A stretch of 64,000 nt of DNA from Phycisphaerae bacterium (GTDB lineage: Bacteria > Planctomycetota > Phycisphaerae > UBA1845), in NCBI GenBank assembly GCA_029260135.1, contig JAJDDV010000159.1:31815-95814 (forward strand), given 5' to 3'. This document shows positions 52,301 to 60,589 of the stretch, piece by piece (positions within the stretch are counted from its first letter, which is position 1; each line of letters begins with the position of its first letter). The position numbers and the translations under genes were made by a program. The notes below the pieces were generated by a model that did not search any database, was not told where the DNA came from, and saw nothing but the letters and a program-made list of their open reading frames with translations.

Positions 52301-52843
52301 ACCATGATCCTGCAACTCGATGAAGAACCGATCAGGCCCGAAGATCGACAGATACGACTTCGCCAGCTCCTCCGCTGCCGCTCGGTTCTCGTTGAGAAAC
52401 GCCGTCGGAATCTCGCCGCTCAGGCAGCTACTCGTGCAGAGCAGACCGCCGGAAAGCTCAGCCAGGATCTCCTTGTCGATCCGCGGCTTGCGATAGAACC
52501 CCTCCGTGTATCCGAGCGACGAAAGCCGAATCAGGTTCCGGTACCCCTCCAGATTCATCGCCAGCAGCAGAAGGTGATACGACTCTTTTAGTCCGGTGCG
52601 GTCCTTCGACCGCCGGTCGCCCGATGCCAGGTACGCTTCGCACCCGATGATCGGCTTGACGCCCGCGTCCAGGCACGCCGTATAGAACTCGACCGCCCCG
52701 AACATGTTCCCGTGATCAGTGATCGCCACCGCCGGCATGTCGAGGGCCTTGGCACGTGCAACCAACGGCCCCACGCGCGTCGCGCCGTCAAGAAGGCTGT
52801 AATGCGTATGAACGTGAAGATGAGCGAACGACGATGCCGTCAT
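49337..52843 (-). CDS. dnaE: DNA polymerase III subunit alpha
   Basis: 1168 residues, the normal DnaE length. It is the replicative polymerase subunit. The PHP domain opens with 'FAHLHVHTHYSLLDGATRVG'. The polymerase core has 'GARGSGCSSVVSYCLHI' and the catalytic 'PDIDLDICQNGRGRLLEYVR' (usual form PDIDxDF) and later 'YRPGPMAYIPDYVARKHG'. Helix-hairpin-helix, OB ('VIVGGMVSSVRTVTARNGRN') and C-terminal tau-binding regions follow. The start at 52843 gives the family N terminus; its GGAG is 13 bases upstream, rather far. It is a DnaE1 type by domain order, without an intein or fused exonuclease. The gene stands between two repeat-bearing gaps. Confidence 0.97.
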   Translation of the reverse strand: MTASSFAHLHVHTHYSLLDGATRVGPLVARAKALDMPAVAITDHGNMFGAVEFYTACLDAGVKPIIGCEAYLASGDRRSKDRTGLKESYHLLLLAMNLEGYRNLIRLSSLGYTEGFYRKPRIDKEILAELSGGLLCTSSCLSGEIPTAFLNENRAAAEELAKSYLSIFGPDRFFIELQDHGLSPQKILNPELADMATRLGVATIATNDVHYLEHADVEAHDVLCCINTGKLLSDEDRFKFDTDQFYFKTTEEMVERFADFPDAIANTLHVADLCNLELDLTKRYAPVFQVPAEVKDSDDQPLDDADYLRRLVHEGAVERYGEITAELQERIDYELGVIISKGFASYFLIVWDCVNFARANSIPVGARGSGCSSVVSYCLHISTPDPIRYGLYFERFMDPDRDEMPDIDLDICQNGRGRLLEYVREKYGHVAQIITFGTLKAKAVVKDVSRVMGLGFDEANNLTKMIPNDLHMTLDKALEQEPELKKRFNDDETVRRIIEIGRRLEGVVRNAGVHAAGVVVADQPLVNFLPLYKAANQEGLITQFDGPTVERVGLLKMDFLGLRTLTTLERARQLAERSTGTRIDLEHLDLTDAKVYSLFSRGDTKGIFQFESGGMRDVIMRMRPNRIEDLIAANALYRPGPMAYIPDYVARKHGQDWTTPHKIMTEVLDETYGIMVYQEQVSRLVNRLGGIELKAAFRLAKAISKKKTKTIEAMREPFLDGCLRNGVKRGTAEQVFTDILKFGGYAFNKAHSTGYALVAFQTAWMKTYHPVEFMAAVMTFEMSSTDKVAEYREECRVMGIDIHPPDMNGSEFDFTVESVSGGENAGAIRFGLGAIKGVGSKAVSVIVEERENEGPYKSLFDFCERVDLTAVNRGTMEALICAGAFDRTGAMRKALVDALDGAIASAQSAQRDRRAGQMGLFGGEDSAATLEEPTLSTAEWSEAEMLANEKAVLGFYITRHPLASHERLLEACSTASTADLVQREEGNEVIVGGMVSSVRTVTARNGRNAGKRLGVVTFEDLKGRVEAVVFPDDFSQYRPLLNPDALLFIEGAVDKKREEPSIRVSRVVEADAAVEAFAAALLLEIEETSPLDDVVAALRASRGVSRVYINVSTADGLLAQIECHTGLRVACSPVLLEKLTSLLGSSAVRVLGPTKREMPMGVSVAAVG

Positions 52844-52898
52844 CGAACGAAGGACTCCATTCCCGAAACTCCCGACCCGCGCGGTACTGTCCCGGCAC

Positions 52899-52932
52899 GG
52901 TGTGGCACCGGTTTTCAACCGGTGGAACCCGC
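52899..52932. repeat. Palindromic repeat, family D, copy 1
   Basis: Begins GGTGTGGCACC; core ACCGGTT-TTC-AACCGGT is a 7-bp hairpin. It lies upstream of dnaE. A second copy is at 53071. Confidence 0.75.
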
Positions 52933-53070
52933 ACCATCCTACCGTGTGCAGGTACCGAGTCTAGCCAAAGGAAGAGGCGTGAAGACGTAGGGCAGGTGGC
53001 TTCGCCGACATCGTCACCGAGTCCAACTGCCGCCGCCTTGTGAAGATCGAACAATTCACAGGGCACCTCC

Positions 53071-53103
53071 GGTGTGGCACCGTTTTCAACCGGTGGAATC
53101 CGC
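53071..53103. repeat. Palindromic repeat, family D, copy 2
   Basis: GGTGTGGCACC followed by GTTTTCAAC and CGGTGGAATC; one base shorter in the stem than copy 1. It lies immediately after the stop codon of the tri-heme protein gene and could fold at that mRNA's 3' end. Confidence 0.75.
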
Positions 53104-53106
53104 GAC

Positions 53107-54648
53107 TTACTGTGGCATCGTTTGCGCGTGAACACCGACATCCGCCGAAGTCTGAACCGTCCAGTTCAGCAGATCCGTCGACGGCATCGCGCTACCCGGA
53201 TGTCCGAACCGCGTCTTGTGCAAAAATTCCCACGGATTCGCGTTCGCCACCGTACCGAGGAAGACCTCAGCTGCTCCCGGATCGAAATCGAGATGGTCGC
53301 CGAAGGCGCCGTGACACGTGACGCAATGTGGCTGGTCATACTCGAGCTGACCCTCGATCTGGCTGCCGATGAACTGCCCCGCTCCGTCGATGTACAGATC
53401 GGTGTCGACCACACCGTCAAACACGAACTTGACCACATCCCAGAGATCGCGCTCCGTCATTCCGTACGTTGCCATGTCGTGCCCGCCGCCGGCCACGACG
53501 CCGCTCGTGAGCAGATCGAACACCCGCTGAGGCGTCCGCTGCGTCCCGAACACACCGCCGATCCCCGTGAAGTGCGATCCCGACCCGTACGCGCCGTCGA
53601 CCCCCCTGTAATCCCATCCGTGGCACTCTTTGCAGCGAAACGTTGTACTGCCCGTCTTCAGACCCGCCACCGGGTAGAGCGGATGATCTCCGCTCGGCGC
53701 TGCGGCCCGGTTGACCATCCACCACTTGTCATAAAGCAGCCCGCCACGCACCGGATCCGCCAGCACAAACCCCGCGGGCACCGCGGCCGGAACGTCCGAA
53801 AACGCAGGATCGTTGATCAGCAACGAATAGTCCACAACTGACACGACCGTGTCATTGTCGGCATCCAAAAATGCACACTCTGCCAACAGCGTGTCACTCA
53901 TGCACCGCTGGAACGCCGCCATATCCGCCAAATCTATATCACCGTCCCCGTCCCCGTCACCCGTCATGCCGTACCGAGAGACCTCATAGCCGGCGTAATA
54001 ACGCACATCGTCGAATCCCTGGAAGTCGTCGATCACGTCATCGGTCGACACGATGCCGTTCGCGGCGACAAAGAGTGTCACGAGCCCGTCATCGATGGCC
54101 GGCGCCTTCCACCGCACCCGAAAATCATACTGCCCTCCACTGGCCGTCCATTCGATGACGGACTTCAGCGCGCCGGGGTGCGTGTGCGTGACGTAGTCGG
54201 GAATGCCGGGTGTGAACTTCGTGGCACTGTCGTCGGCACAAGTTCCGGATGGGCAGTCGGCGTCGATCGTACACAAGTCACCGGCTGAGGTGCCGCCTTG
54301 GCAGGTTCGAACATCGTCCGGGACAAGAAGAAGTGATCCGGAGAAACCGGTGTCGTTTTCGGCGCTGAGGGCAAAGCTCGCGCCGTCCTCATCCGGCGCG
54401 ATGACGCGAACCGTCACGTCGTAGGTCTCGTTGGCGCGGTAGCGCCGCGGCACGCCGATCAACTCGACGCGACCGGTTCCTACATGGAATGGTTCATGGC
54501 AGCCGGTACAGTTGTGGCCGTTGGCGACGCGGCCGCCGGACGACCCCGGCGCGCCGGGCGCGCCGGATGAAAAGCCCCAGATGACACCGGCGAGGCAGAG
54601 CAGCGTCGCCGACGCGCAGATGGTTAGACAGGTTCCCGTCCTGATCAT
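53107..54648 (-). CDS. Secreted tri-heme protein with Reeler-like domain and dockerin-like loops
   Basis: 513 residues. Signal peptide at 1-25. CTGCH at 47-51 is the first c-type heme site, followed by a Reeler-like beta domain ('GRVELIGVPRRYRANETYDV', 'DYVTHTHPGALKSVIEWTAS'). Dockerin-like loops lie in the middle ('DGDGDGDIDLADMAAFQRCM'). From about residue 310 a domain starting 'RGGLLYDKWWMVN' carries CKECH (339) and CVTCH (442) and closely matches a domain in the 1707-residue protein encoded at 25090-30213. Heme attachment implies export and cytochrome c maturation. Likely an extracellular electron-transfer or adhesion protein; the substrate is unknown. Confidence 0.85.
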   Translation of the reverse strand: MIRTGTCLTICASATLLCLAGVIWGFSSGAPGAPGSSGGRVANGHNCTGCHEPFHVGTGRVELIGVPRRYRANETYDVTVRVIAPDEDGASFALSAENDTGFSGSLLLVPDDVRTCQGGTSAGDLCTIDADCPSGTCADDSATKFTPGIPDYVTHTHPGALKSVIEWTASGGQYDFRVRWKAPAIDDGLVTLFVAANGIVSTDDVIDDFQGFDDVRYYAGYEVSRYGMTGDGDGDGDIDLADMAAFQRCMSDTLLAECAFLDADNDTVVSVVDYSLLINDPAFSDVPAAVPAGFVLADPVRGGLLYDKWWMVNRAAAPSGDHPLYPVAGLKTGSTTFRCKECHGWDYRGVDGAYGSGSHFTGIGGVFGTQRTPQRVFDLLTSGVVAGGGHDMATYGMTERDLWDVVKFVFDGVVDTDLYIDGAGQFIGSQIEGQLEYDQPHCVTCHGAFGDHLDFDPGAAEVFLGTVANANPWEFLHKTRFGHPGSAMPSTDLLNWTVQTSADVGVHAQTMPQ

Positions 54649-54839
54649 CGTGCAGATAACCCCTTGGCGCGCGGTGTTTGCGCAACGCGCAGCCTAGACC
54701 CAGTTCGATTGCTTCTTGCACCCCTGTTTCCGGTCCGGTGCCCGACCATAGGATGGTATCACGCGACATGGGCGTATTCAATCGTCGGAATGGGTCCGAT
54801 ACGCCGCCTATTGGTTATCAGCCGGCCGATGAGGATGTG

Positions 54840-57008
54840 CTAGGCTACGTCGAAGAGCCTGATGTTGTGGCCGTGCGCGGCGATCAGCGCGGCACGGAGC
54901 GCGGTGTGGCATGGCTGGGACAACTTCGGATCCGTTTGGATGATCGTCGCGGCGTCGTCGCGCGCTTGCTGGAGCAAGTCGAGGTCGTCGATGAGGTTGG
55001 CGACCTTGAAGGTGGGCAGGCCATGTTGCCGCGTGCCGAGCAGCTCGCCGGGTCCGCGAAGGCGCAGGTCTTCCTCGGCGATCCGGAATCCGTCCGATGT
55101 TTCGCAGAGGATGTTCAACCGCTCGAAGGACGTGCGTGTCTCTGTCGCTTCGCTCGGCGCGTTCGTGTCGGTCAGCAGCAGGCAAAAGGACTTCTTGGTG
55201 CCGCGTCCGATTCGGCCTCGCAACTGGTGGAGCTGACTGAGGCCGTATCGCTCGGCGTGTTGGATCACCATGATCGTTGCGCTGGGAACGTCGACGCCGA
55301 CTTCGATCACGGTTGTCGAGACGAGCGCGTGGATGCCTCCGCCGCGGAACTGATTCATCATGTCGACTTTCTCGGCGGGCTTCATACGACCGTGGAGAAG
55401 TCCGACCTGAAAGCCGCTCAGCGCGCCGCTTGCCAGCCGATCAACTTCCACACTTGCAGCCTTGAGTGGGAGGGCTTCGGATTCTTCGACAAGCGGGTAG
55501 ACGACGAAAGCCTGCTCTTTCCGCTCGAGGCGTGAGCGGACGAAGGCCCATGCGTCGTCGAGTTGGTGTGCGGATACGAGCCGGGTGACGATCGGTTGAC
55601 GGCTGGGCGGAGCGCCTTCGATGGTCGAGACGTCGAGGTCTCCGAAAACGGTCATGGCCAGGGTACGTGGAATCGGTGTCGCGGAGAGGACGAGTGTGTG
55701 GGGTGCGGTTCCTTTGGAGCGAAGGCTCGCTCGCTGGGCGACGCCGAACTTGTGCTGCTCGTCAATGATGACGAGTCCCAGGTCGGCGAACCGCACATCG
55801 TCCTCGAGAATTGCGTGCGTGCCGACGATCAGATCGAGCCGACCCTCGGCAAGGTCGGCGAGAAGGGCGGCTCGCTGAGACTTGGTGGTGGATCCCGCGA
55901 GGAAGCCGGATTTGACTTTGCTGCCGTCCAGATACCGGGAGATCTTCTCGGCGTGTTGCTGGGCCAAGACTTCGGTGGGGGCGAGAAATGCGGCCTGACG
56001 GCGTCCTTTGGGCCCTTTTCCCGCGGCGATGGTGGCCAGGGCGGCGTAGACGGAGACGGCGGTCTTTCCGGCGCCGACGTCGGCCTGCAGCATGCGGTTC
56101 ATGGGGACGGTTCGCGCGAGGTCCGCAGAGATCTGCGCAACGGCTTTGTCTTGTCCGGGCGTGAGGTCGAACGGGAACCTCGCTCGGATGCGCCGATCAA
56201 TCTCCTCGGTCACGACGACGGGCTGCGCTTTGGGGCCGTCGGCGATGCGGCGTCGCGCGATGCGCACGGCGATCTGGCAGAGCAGAAGTTCTTCGTAGGC
56301 GAATCGTCGCCGTGCCACAGCCGTGTCACCAGGACTGGTGGGCTTGTGGAAGCGCAGCAGAGCCGTGCGACGGGGGGGGAGCTCGCGGCGAGTGCGAATG
56401 TCATCGGGCAGGAACTCAATGACGGATTCGACCGTGCCGTCCAGGCAGGAGTCGATGATCTTCGCAATGCGCGCAGTGGGCAGCTCGGCGGTGGCGGGGT
56501 AGACGGGTCTGTAGCGGTCAAGGTCGTCGGTGAACGGATCTTCGCCGTCTTCGACGATCGCGAGCGTCGGGTTGGTCATCGACGCGATGTCGCGGTATTG
56601 GTCGATCTTGCCCGTCAGTCGAACGATGAGTCCGTCGTGCAGCTTGTCCGCGAGGTAGGACGAGTTGAACCAGCGGACGCGACACTCGCCGGTTCCGTCG
56701 ACGCAATGGGCGTTAATCGACTGCTTGTGGCGGATGCCGCGAGACCGCACGCGGCGGAGCTCTCCGACGATGGTCGCGGTCTCGTCGAGACGGAGCTTGC
56801 CGATCGCGATGGACTTGGGTTGCAGCTCGTGGCGGAACGGGAAGTGCTCGATCAGATCAGCCACCGTGATCACACCGAGCTTCTCGAACTCGCGTGCGCG
56901 AAGCGGGCCGACGCCGCGCAGGAATTGAACAGGCGTGTCGAGCTTGACGGCGAACCGCTGACGAATGTCGCTGGGCGAATGGCGAAGTCTCGTTTCGCTA
57001 TCGCTCAT
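54840..57008 (-). CDS. recG: ATP-dependent DNA helicase RecG
   Basis: 722 residues. RecG remodels stalled replication forks and branched DNA. N-terminal wedge/OB domain ('GVITVADLIEHFPFRHELQP', 'VRWFNSSYLADKLHDGLIVR'), then helicase motifs: Q-like 'FDLTPGQDKAVAQI', Walker A 'MLQADVGAGKTAVS', Ia 'FLAPTEVLAQQHAEKI', Walker B 'DEQHKFGVAQR', III 'VLSATPIPRTLAMT', then 'STTVIEVGVDVPSATIMVI' and 'QLRGRIGRG'. The usual GSGKT is GAGKT, conservative. The C terminus holds the typical 'LRLRGPGELLGTRQHGLPTF'. It lies 22 bases downstream of the LysM lipoprotein gene and may be co-transcribed with it. Confidence 0.97.
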   Translation of the reverse strand: MSDSETRLRHSPSDIRQRFAVKLDTPVQFLRGVGPLRAREFEKLGVITVADLIEHFPFRHELQPKSIAIGKLRLDETATIVGELRRVRSRGIRHKQSINAHCVDGTGECRVRWFNSSYLADKLHDGLIVRLTGKIDQYRDIASMTNPTLAIVEDGEDPFTDDLDRYRPVYPATAELPTARIAKIIDSCLDGTVESVIEFLPDDIRTRRELPPRRTALLRFHKPTSPGDTAVARRRFAYEELLLCQIAVRIARRRIADGPKAQPVVVTEEIDRRIRARFPFDLTPGQDKAVAQISADLARTVPMNRMLQADVGAGKTAVSVYAALATIAAGKGPKGRRQAAFLAPTEVLAQQHAEKISRYLDGSKVKSGFLAGSTTKSQRAALLADLAEGRLDLIVGTHAILEDDVRFADLGLVIIDEQHKFGVAQRASLRSKGTAPHTLVLSATPIPRTLAMTVFGDLDVSTIEGAPPSRQPIVTRLVSAHQLDDAWAFVRSRLERKEQAFVVYPLVEESEALPLKAASVEVDRLASGALSGFQVGLLHGRMKPAEKVDMMNQFRGGGIHALVSTTVIEVGVDVPSATIMVIQHAERYGLSQLHQLRGRIGRGTKKSFCLLLTDTNAPSEATETRTSFERLNILCETSDGFRIAEEDLRLRGPGELLGTRQHGLPTFKVANLIDDLDLLQQARDDAATIIQTDPKLSQPCHTALRAALIAAHGHNIRLFDVA

Positions 57009-57030
57009 TCGTCGTTCCGAGTACGCGGGG

Positions 57031-57432
57031 TTATGGAATCAGCAGGCGATCACCGATCCGAATCTGGTTGGGGTCGGAGATCGTGGCGGCGTTCGCTTCG
57101 TAGATGTCTTTCCAACGGCTGGCGTTGCCGTAGTACGTGCGCGCCAGGCTGTAGAGGGTGTCCTTCTTGATGACCGTGTGGTATCGCCCGCTGGAGGATG
57201 CCAGCGTCATGTCCGGTGCGGCGACGGGCTCGGCGGCCGGTTGCGCATCGACGGTCGAACCGTACGCGGGGTAGGGATCGGCGCGAAAGGTTCGTTGCTG
57301 CACCGGCGGGTTGTACCAGTCGGTTTCGGAGACTGACGGCGATGTGGTCTCCGCCTTCTTGAAGAGACTGCAACCGCTGATGGAGCTGATCATTACAAGG
57401 CTGGCCGAGACGAGCAGAGCGTTCCTTCGCAT
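57031..57432 (-). CDS. LysM-domain lipoprotein
   Basis: 133 residues. Lipobox 'ISSISGC' ends the signal peptide at residue 21. A Pro/Ala-rich linker precedes one C-terminal LysM domain (about 85-133): 'YHTVIKKDTLYSLARTYYGN', 'WKDIYEANAATISDPNQIRI', 'GDRLLIP'. LysM binds peptidoglycan or other N-acetylglucosamine polymers, so this is probably a cell-envelope anchor. ATG 57432 follows AGGAGGTC, one of the strongest ribosome sites in the window. It lies just upstream of recG on the same strand. Confidence 0.9.
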   Translation of the reverse strand: MRRNALLVSASLVMISSISGCSLFKKAETTSPSVSETDWYNPPVQQRTFRADPYPAYGSTVDAQPAAEPVAAPDMTLASSSGRYHTVIKKDTLYSLARTYYGNASRWKDIYEANAATISDPNQIRIGDRLLIP

Positions 57433-57748
57433 CCGTAAGACCTCCTGTCGTTAGGTTGGGATGTACCACATACTCGACCGTACGATAACCGGGGCAAGGA
57501 GGCTGTCAAGGGAAATCGTGCGTGGCCATTTGGCCCGGGTGTGTGAACGTGTCGGGATTCAGGGGCGTGGCTCGCCCGGACCCTGGCTGCCGCCATCGAC
57601 CCAGCGAGCGTCATCGCCCAATCAGTACCGCGAGTGTCAACGAGCGGGCTCCATGTGCGTTACGTGGCCTGCCCGCTCCATGACTGTCGGGGTACTGATC
57701 GGCTGCGACCGGCTCCATAGCTGTCGCGGTACTGATCTGTGTCGCCGG
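57433..57748. repeat. Intergenic region with three copies of the 34-bp dispersed repeat
   Basis: No gene. Inverted copy at about 57618-57649, direct copies at 57669-57702 and 57703-57738, the last two adjacent. The inverted and direct copies could fold into a long imperfect hairpin. It separates the LysM gene's promoter side from the end of the Cys-rich protein gene. Confidence 0.7.
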
Positions 57749-60361
57749 CTACGCTCGCACGGGGCGGCGACGGACAACGATGCAGCCCGCACTGAGCATC
57801 AACAACGCAAACGCAGCCAGGCCCCACTCACTCACCGCCGGAATGTCCGCTCTCGGGATCGGTACCAGCAAACCCGCATGCGGTGACGGCGGAACCACAC
57901 CCTCCGTCCCGTAGCGCCGGGGTTTATCCCTGGCGAAATCGCCACCCATGAAGGGTGGCGCTACATCCGTCAACCCAGTTCTTTCGCCACCCATAAAGGG
58001 TGGCGCTACATCGGTCAACCCAGTTCTTTCGCCACCCATGAAGGGTGGCGCTACATCGGTCAACCCAGTTCTTTCGCCACCCATGAAGGGTGGCGCTACA
58101 TTAGCCCGAGCCAATCCGCCCGTATTCACGAGTACGCTCATGAACATGCCACCGCCCTCCAACCCGGCCAGCACCTCTCCACCGGACCCGCTGCACGGGC
58201 CTTCGTCTGAGATGGGCACGATAATCGACACACGTATGCTGGACTGCAGGACTGCAAGATCATTCAGGTCCACGATCTTGTCGAGAACCGCACCAATATC
58301 ATCGAACCGCCCCACCCACCGCGTGGCCACGCCGTCAGTCACCGGGTCGCCCCCGGTGGGATACGACGTGCCAATCTGGCTTTCGATACCGTCGAGATCG
58401 CTGTCCGTGAAACCCGTAACCACGCTGCTCCCATACCCCGGCGCCGGCGGCAGGACCAGAGCGTCGACAGCCTCCGGAAGATCGAGCAAGTCAATGATCC
58501 GCCAAGACACACCCCGTGTTGAGCCGTCCACCAGCTCGACCGTGCCCGCTACGCGGAAGGAGTTTAGAATCACATAGTCCAGTACGTACTCGCTTATTGA
58601 GTTCATGACTCCCGTGCCTGGAGGATTGACGTCTGCCAGCCGGACCATGCCTACGGCTCCCGGCGGCAGCGGCAGCGTGAACATCTCGAAACTCCCGGTG
58701 CCGGCGCCGGATTCGCGCCACACCACGGGCTGAAGGACCCCCAAGCCGTCCTCTGCTCGCCCGGTGATCAAACGTGCGCCGGGGGTGCAAAGCTGGTCGG
58801 CATTCGCGTCCTGTGGGCAGTTGTCCACGTCATCCGCGACGCTCTCTCGCCCCGCCGCCATGACCAGCTCCGGCAAGACGACCGGCGGCTGCGTGAGGTC
58901 GGGCCAGTAGAGGGCCTTGGCGTCGCCGCTGGGCGCGGTTCCTGTACCGATGCTGGTCCACACGCCGGCGAGCGCGGCGCCGTGGGCCACCTCCCCGGCG
59001 TTCTCGCCACCCATAAAGGGTGGCGCTACAGTGCCGTCGGACGAACGGTACGTTTGCGTAGCGCCGGGGTTTATCCCCGGCGTGTTTCTTTCGCCACCCA
59101 TAAAGGGTGGCGCTACATCGCCCATCCCGTCCCCGCCCCGCGCACCGGCGCGGGCGATACCGCCCATATCCAGCTCGCCCAGCACCTCCCCCCCGAACCG
59201 CCCGCCCGTGAAACCGGCCGGCAGGGAGGCCACCGCGCCCGTCCAATCGCCGGTCAGATCGTCACGTGACCAATAGGCCGGCTGCTCGGCGCCCGCCGCG
59301 CCGATCGACCCCACAGCCACGCACTCACCGGTGGTCTGCTCGCAGCTCACACCGATCGCGGCGCTGGTGGTCTCACCCATCTCCGGCAGCGGGTTGAGTA
59401 CGCCGTCTGCGTCCGAGTCAATGAACGACCAGGCCACCGCGTGCTCCACGTCGAGGTTGTCTACGCCGACACCGACGACGATCCCAGTCGAGCCGTTGCA
59501 GGACCCGGCGTGCGGCACGCTTCCCGCGAAGCTGCCCTCCGGCAGGACCGTAGGCGTAAACGTCGTCGGGCTGCACTGCCCGGCCAGACAATCCAGCGCT
59601 CCGCTGCAGGCCGCCCCGTCGGCGATGTCGTTGGGTTGGCACAGCCCCGCACCGTCGCAGGCGTCCGGGTCGGTGCATTCGGTGGCGGTCCCGCTACCGC
59701 ACGGCGAGCCGGGGTTGAGCGGCGTGTGCGTGCAGAGGTTGGCTACGCACGAATCGAGCGTGCAGTCGTTGTGGTCGTTGCAGTGAGCGTCGATCGCGCA
59801 GCAGCCTTCTGTGCGCGTTCCGACGCAGTAACCGGCGTTGCAGACGTCGGCGACGGTGCAGACGTCGGCGTCGTCACACGGCAGTCCCTGGTTGATCGGT
59901 TGTTTGATGCACGCGTCGCTAAGCTCGTTGCAGACGCCGTTTGCACAGACGTCGTCAAGGGCGGAGCAGTCAATCGGCGCCCCGTTCAGGCAGGTACCGG
60001 CCGCGCAGGTCTCCATGCCGCTGCAATACGCACCGTCATCGCAGTCGGCGTCGACGAGGCAAGCGCACGTGTCGAAGATTTCGTCGCACGCTGCGCCGCC
60101 GCACGGATCGCCGGCGCTCGCACAGAACCCGCCCGTGCAGCTCTCGAGTCCGTTGCAGAACAGGCCGTCGTCCGCGCAGAGTGTCCCGTCCGCGAGCGGA
60201 GGGTTCTCGCACGTACCCGTAGGGATGCAGACGTCGTTCGTGCAAAGATTACCGTCGTCGCAGTCGGTGTTGTCCAGGCATTGGCCATGTGCGTGCTTCA
60301 CGCCGAGCGACGCGATCAGAACAAGGCCCAAGCCCAACAGACGATGCGGTGCAGCTCTCAT
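57749..60361 (-). CDS. Secreted Cys-rich protein with IPTL-CTERM-type sorting tail, containing translated palindromic repeats
   Basis: 870 residues. Signal peptide, then about 250 residues of Cys-rich repeats of the 'DCDDGNLCTNDVC' and 'CADDGLFCNGLESC' types, also present in the two other giant secreted proteins. A beta-rich middle follows. The C terminus 'IPAVSEWGLAAFALLMLSAG' plus 'RRRPVRA' is an IPTL-CTERM-like membrane-sorting signal. Near residues 430-460 and 750-810 the motif 'VAPPFMGGE' occurs six times; three copies sit in a 15-residue tandem repeat 'APPFMGGERTGLTDV'. These segments are encoded by palindromic elements (see findings). ATG 60361 follows AGGAGAGG. No catalytic domain is recognised. 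Confidence 0.85.
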   Translation of the reverse strand: MRAAPHRLLGLGLVLIASLGVKHAHGQCLDNTDCDDGNLCTNDVCIPTGTCENPPLADGTLCADDGLFCNGLESCTGGFCASAGDPCGGAACDEIFDTCACLVDADCDDGAYCSGMETCAAGTCLNGAPIDCSALDDVCANGVCNELSDACIKQPINQGLPCDDADVCTVADVCNAGYCVGTRTEGCCAIDAHCNDHNDCTLDSCVANLCTHTPLNPGSPCGSGTATECTDPDACDGAGLCQPNDIADGAACSGALDCLAGQCSPTTFTPTVLPEGSFAGSVPHAGSCNGSTGIVVGVGVDNLDVEHAVAWSFIDSDADGVLNPLPEMGETTSAAIGVSCEQTTGECVAVGSIGAAGAEQPAYWSRDDLTGDWTGAVASLPAGFTGGRFGGEVLGELDMGGIARAGARGGDGMGDVAPPFMGGERNTPGINPGATQTYRSSDGTVAPPFMGGENAGEVAHGAALAGVWTSIGTGTAPSGDAKALYWPDLTQPPVVLPELVMAAGRESVADDVDNCPQDANADQLCTPGARLITGRAEDGLGVLQPVVWRESGAGTGSFEMFTLPLPPGAVGMVRLADVNPPGTGVMNSISEYVLDYVILNSFRVAGTVELVDGSTRGVSWRIIDLLDLPEAVDALVLPPAPGYGSSVVTGFTDSDLDGIESQIGTSYPTGGDPVTDGVATRWVGRFDDIGAVLDKIVDLNDLAVLQSSIRVSIIVPISDEGPCSGSGGEVLAGLEGGGMFMSVLVNTGGLARANVAPPFMGGERTGLTDVAPPFMGGERTGLTDVAPPFMGGERTGLTDVAPPFMGGDFARDKPRRYGTEGVVPPSPHAGLLVPIPRADIPAVSEWGLAAFALLMLSAGCIVVRRRPVRA
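57912..57963. repeat. REPIN-like doublet 1, inside coding sequence
   Basis: 52 bp bounded by TAGCGCC and GGCGCTA. It holds palindrome G (CGCCGGGG...TCCCTGGCG) and palindrome F (GCCACCC-ATGAA-GGGTGGC). Reading frame of the host gene stays open through it. Confidence 0.85.
57941..58094. repeat. Four palindromes F at exact 45-bp spacing
   Basis: GCCACCC-N5-GGGTGGC cores start at 57941, 57986, 58031 and 58076. The 45-bp period (15 codons) gives the tandem protein repeat of the host gene. Confidence 0.9.
59006..59024. repeat. Palindrome F, single copy in coding sequence
   Basis: GCCACCC-ATAAA-GGGTGGC, followed by GCTACA as in all other copies. Encodes 'VAPPFMGGE' of the host protein. Confidence 0.85.
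59059..59115. repeat. REPIN-like doublet 2, inside coding sequence
   Basis: 57 bp bounded by TAGCGCC and GGCGCTA: palindrome G (CGCCGGGG...CCCCGGCG, 59062-59082) and palindrome F (59093-59111). It encodes 'VAPPFMGGERNTPGINPGA'. Confidence 0.85.
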
Positions 60362-60589
60362 CGGTCCTCTCCTAGTTCGCCGGGGTTCATCCCCGCTGTG
60401 TGCCACGGCGCGGTGAGCGGTCCGGAGGGTCCGCTGTGCGCCGGGTGCCATGCCCAAGCCCAAGGCGCGGGCATGCTGTTATGTGCGCCGGGTGGCAATT
60501 GCGGCTTGTCCGCCAGTCACTCCGCCCGCACGGTCCGCGTCACCAAGTATTGCGCCCTGACCTGCCGATCTTTCACGAAAACGCTGCAT

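Noticed and set aside
55563..57170. 535-codon plus-strand frame opposite recG
   Set aside because: recG has all helicase motifs on the minus strand; the plus translation is Gly/Asp/Arg-rich noise.
57941..58094. Possible CRISPR-like array (45-bp period)
   Set aside because: Only four units, the intervening sequence is also repeated rather than unique, and the whole is in frame within a gene.
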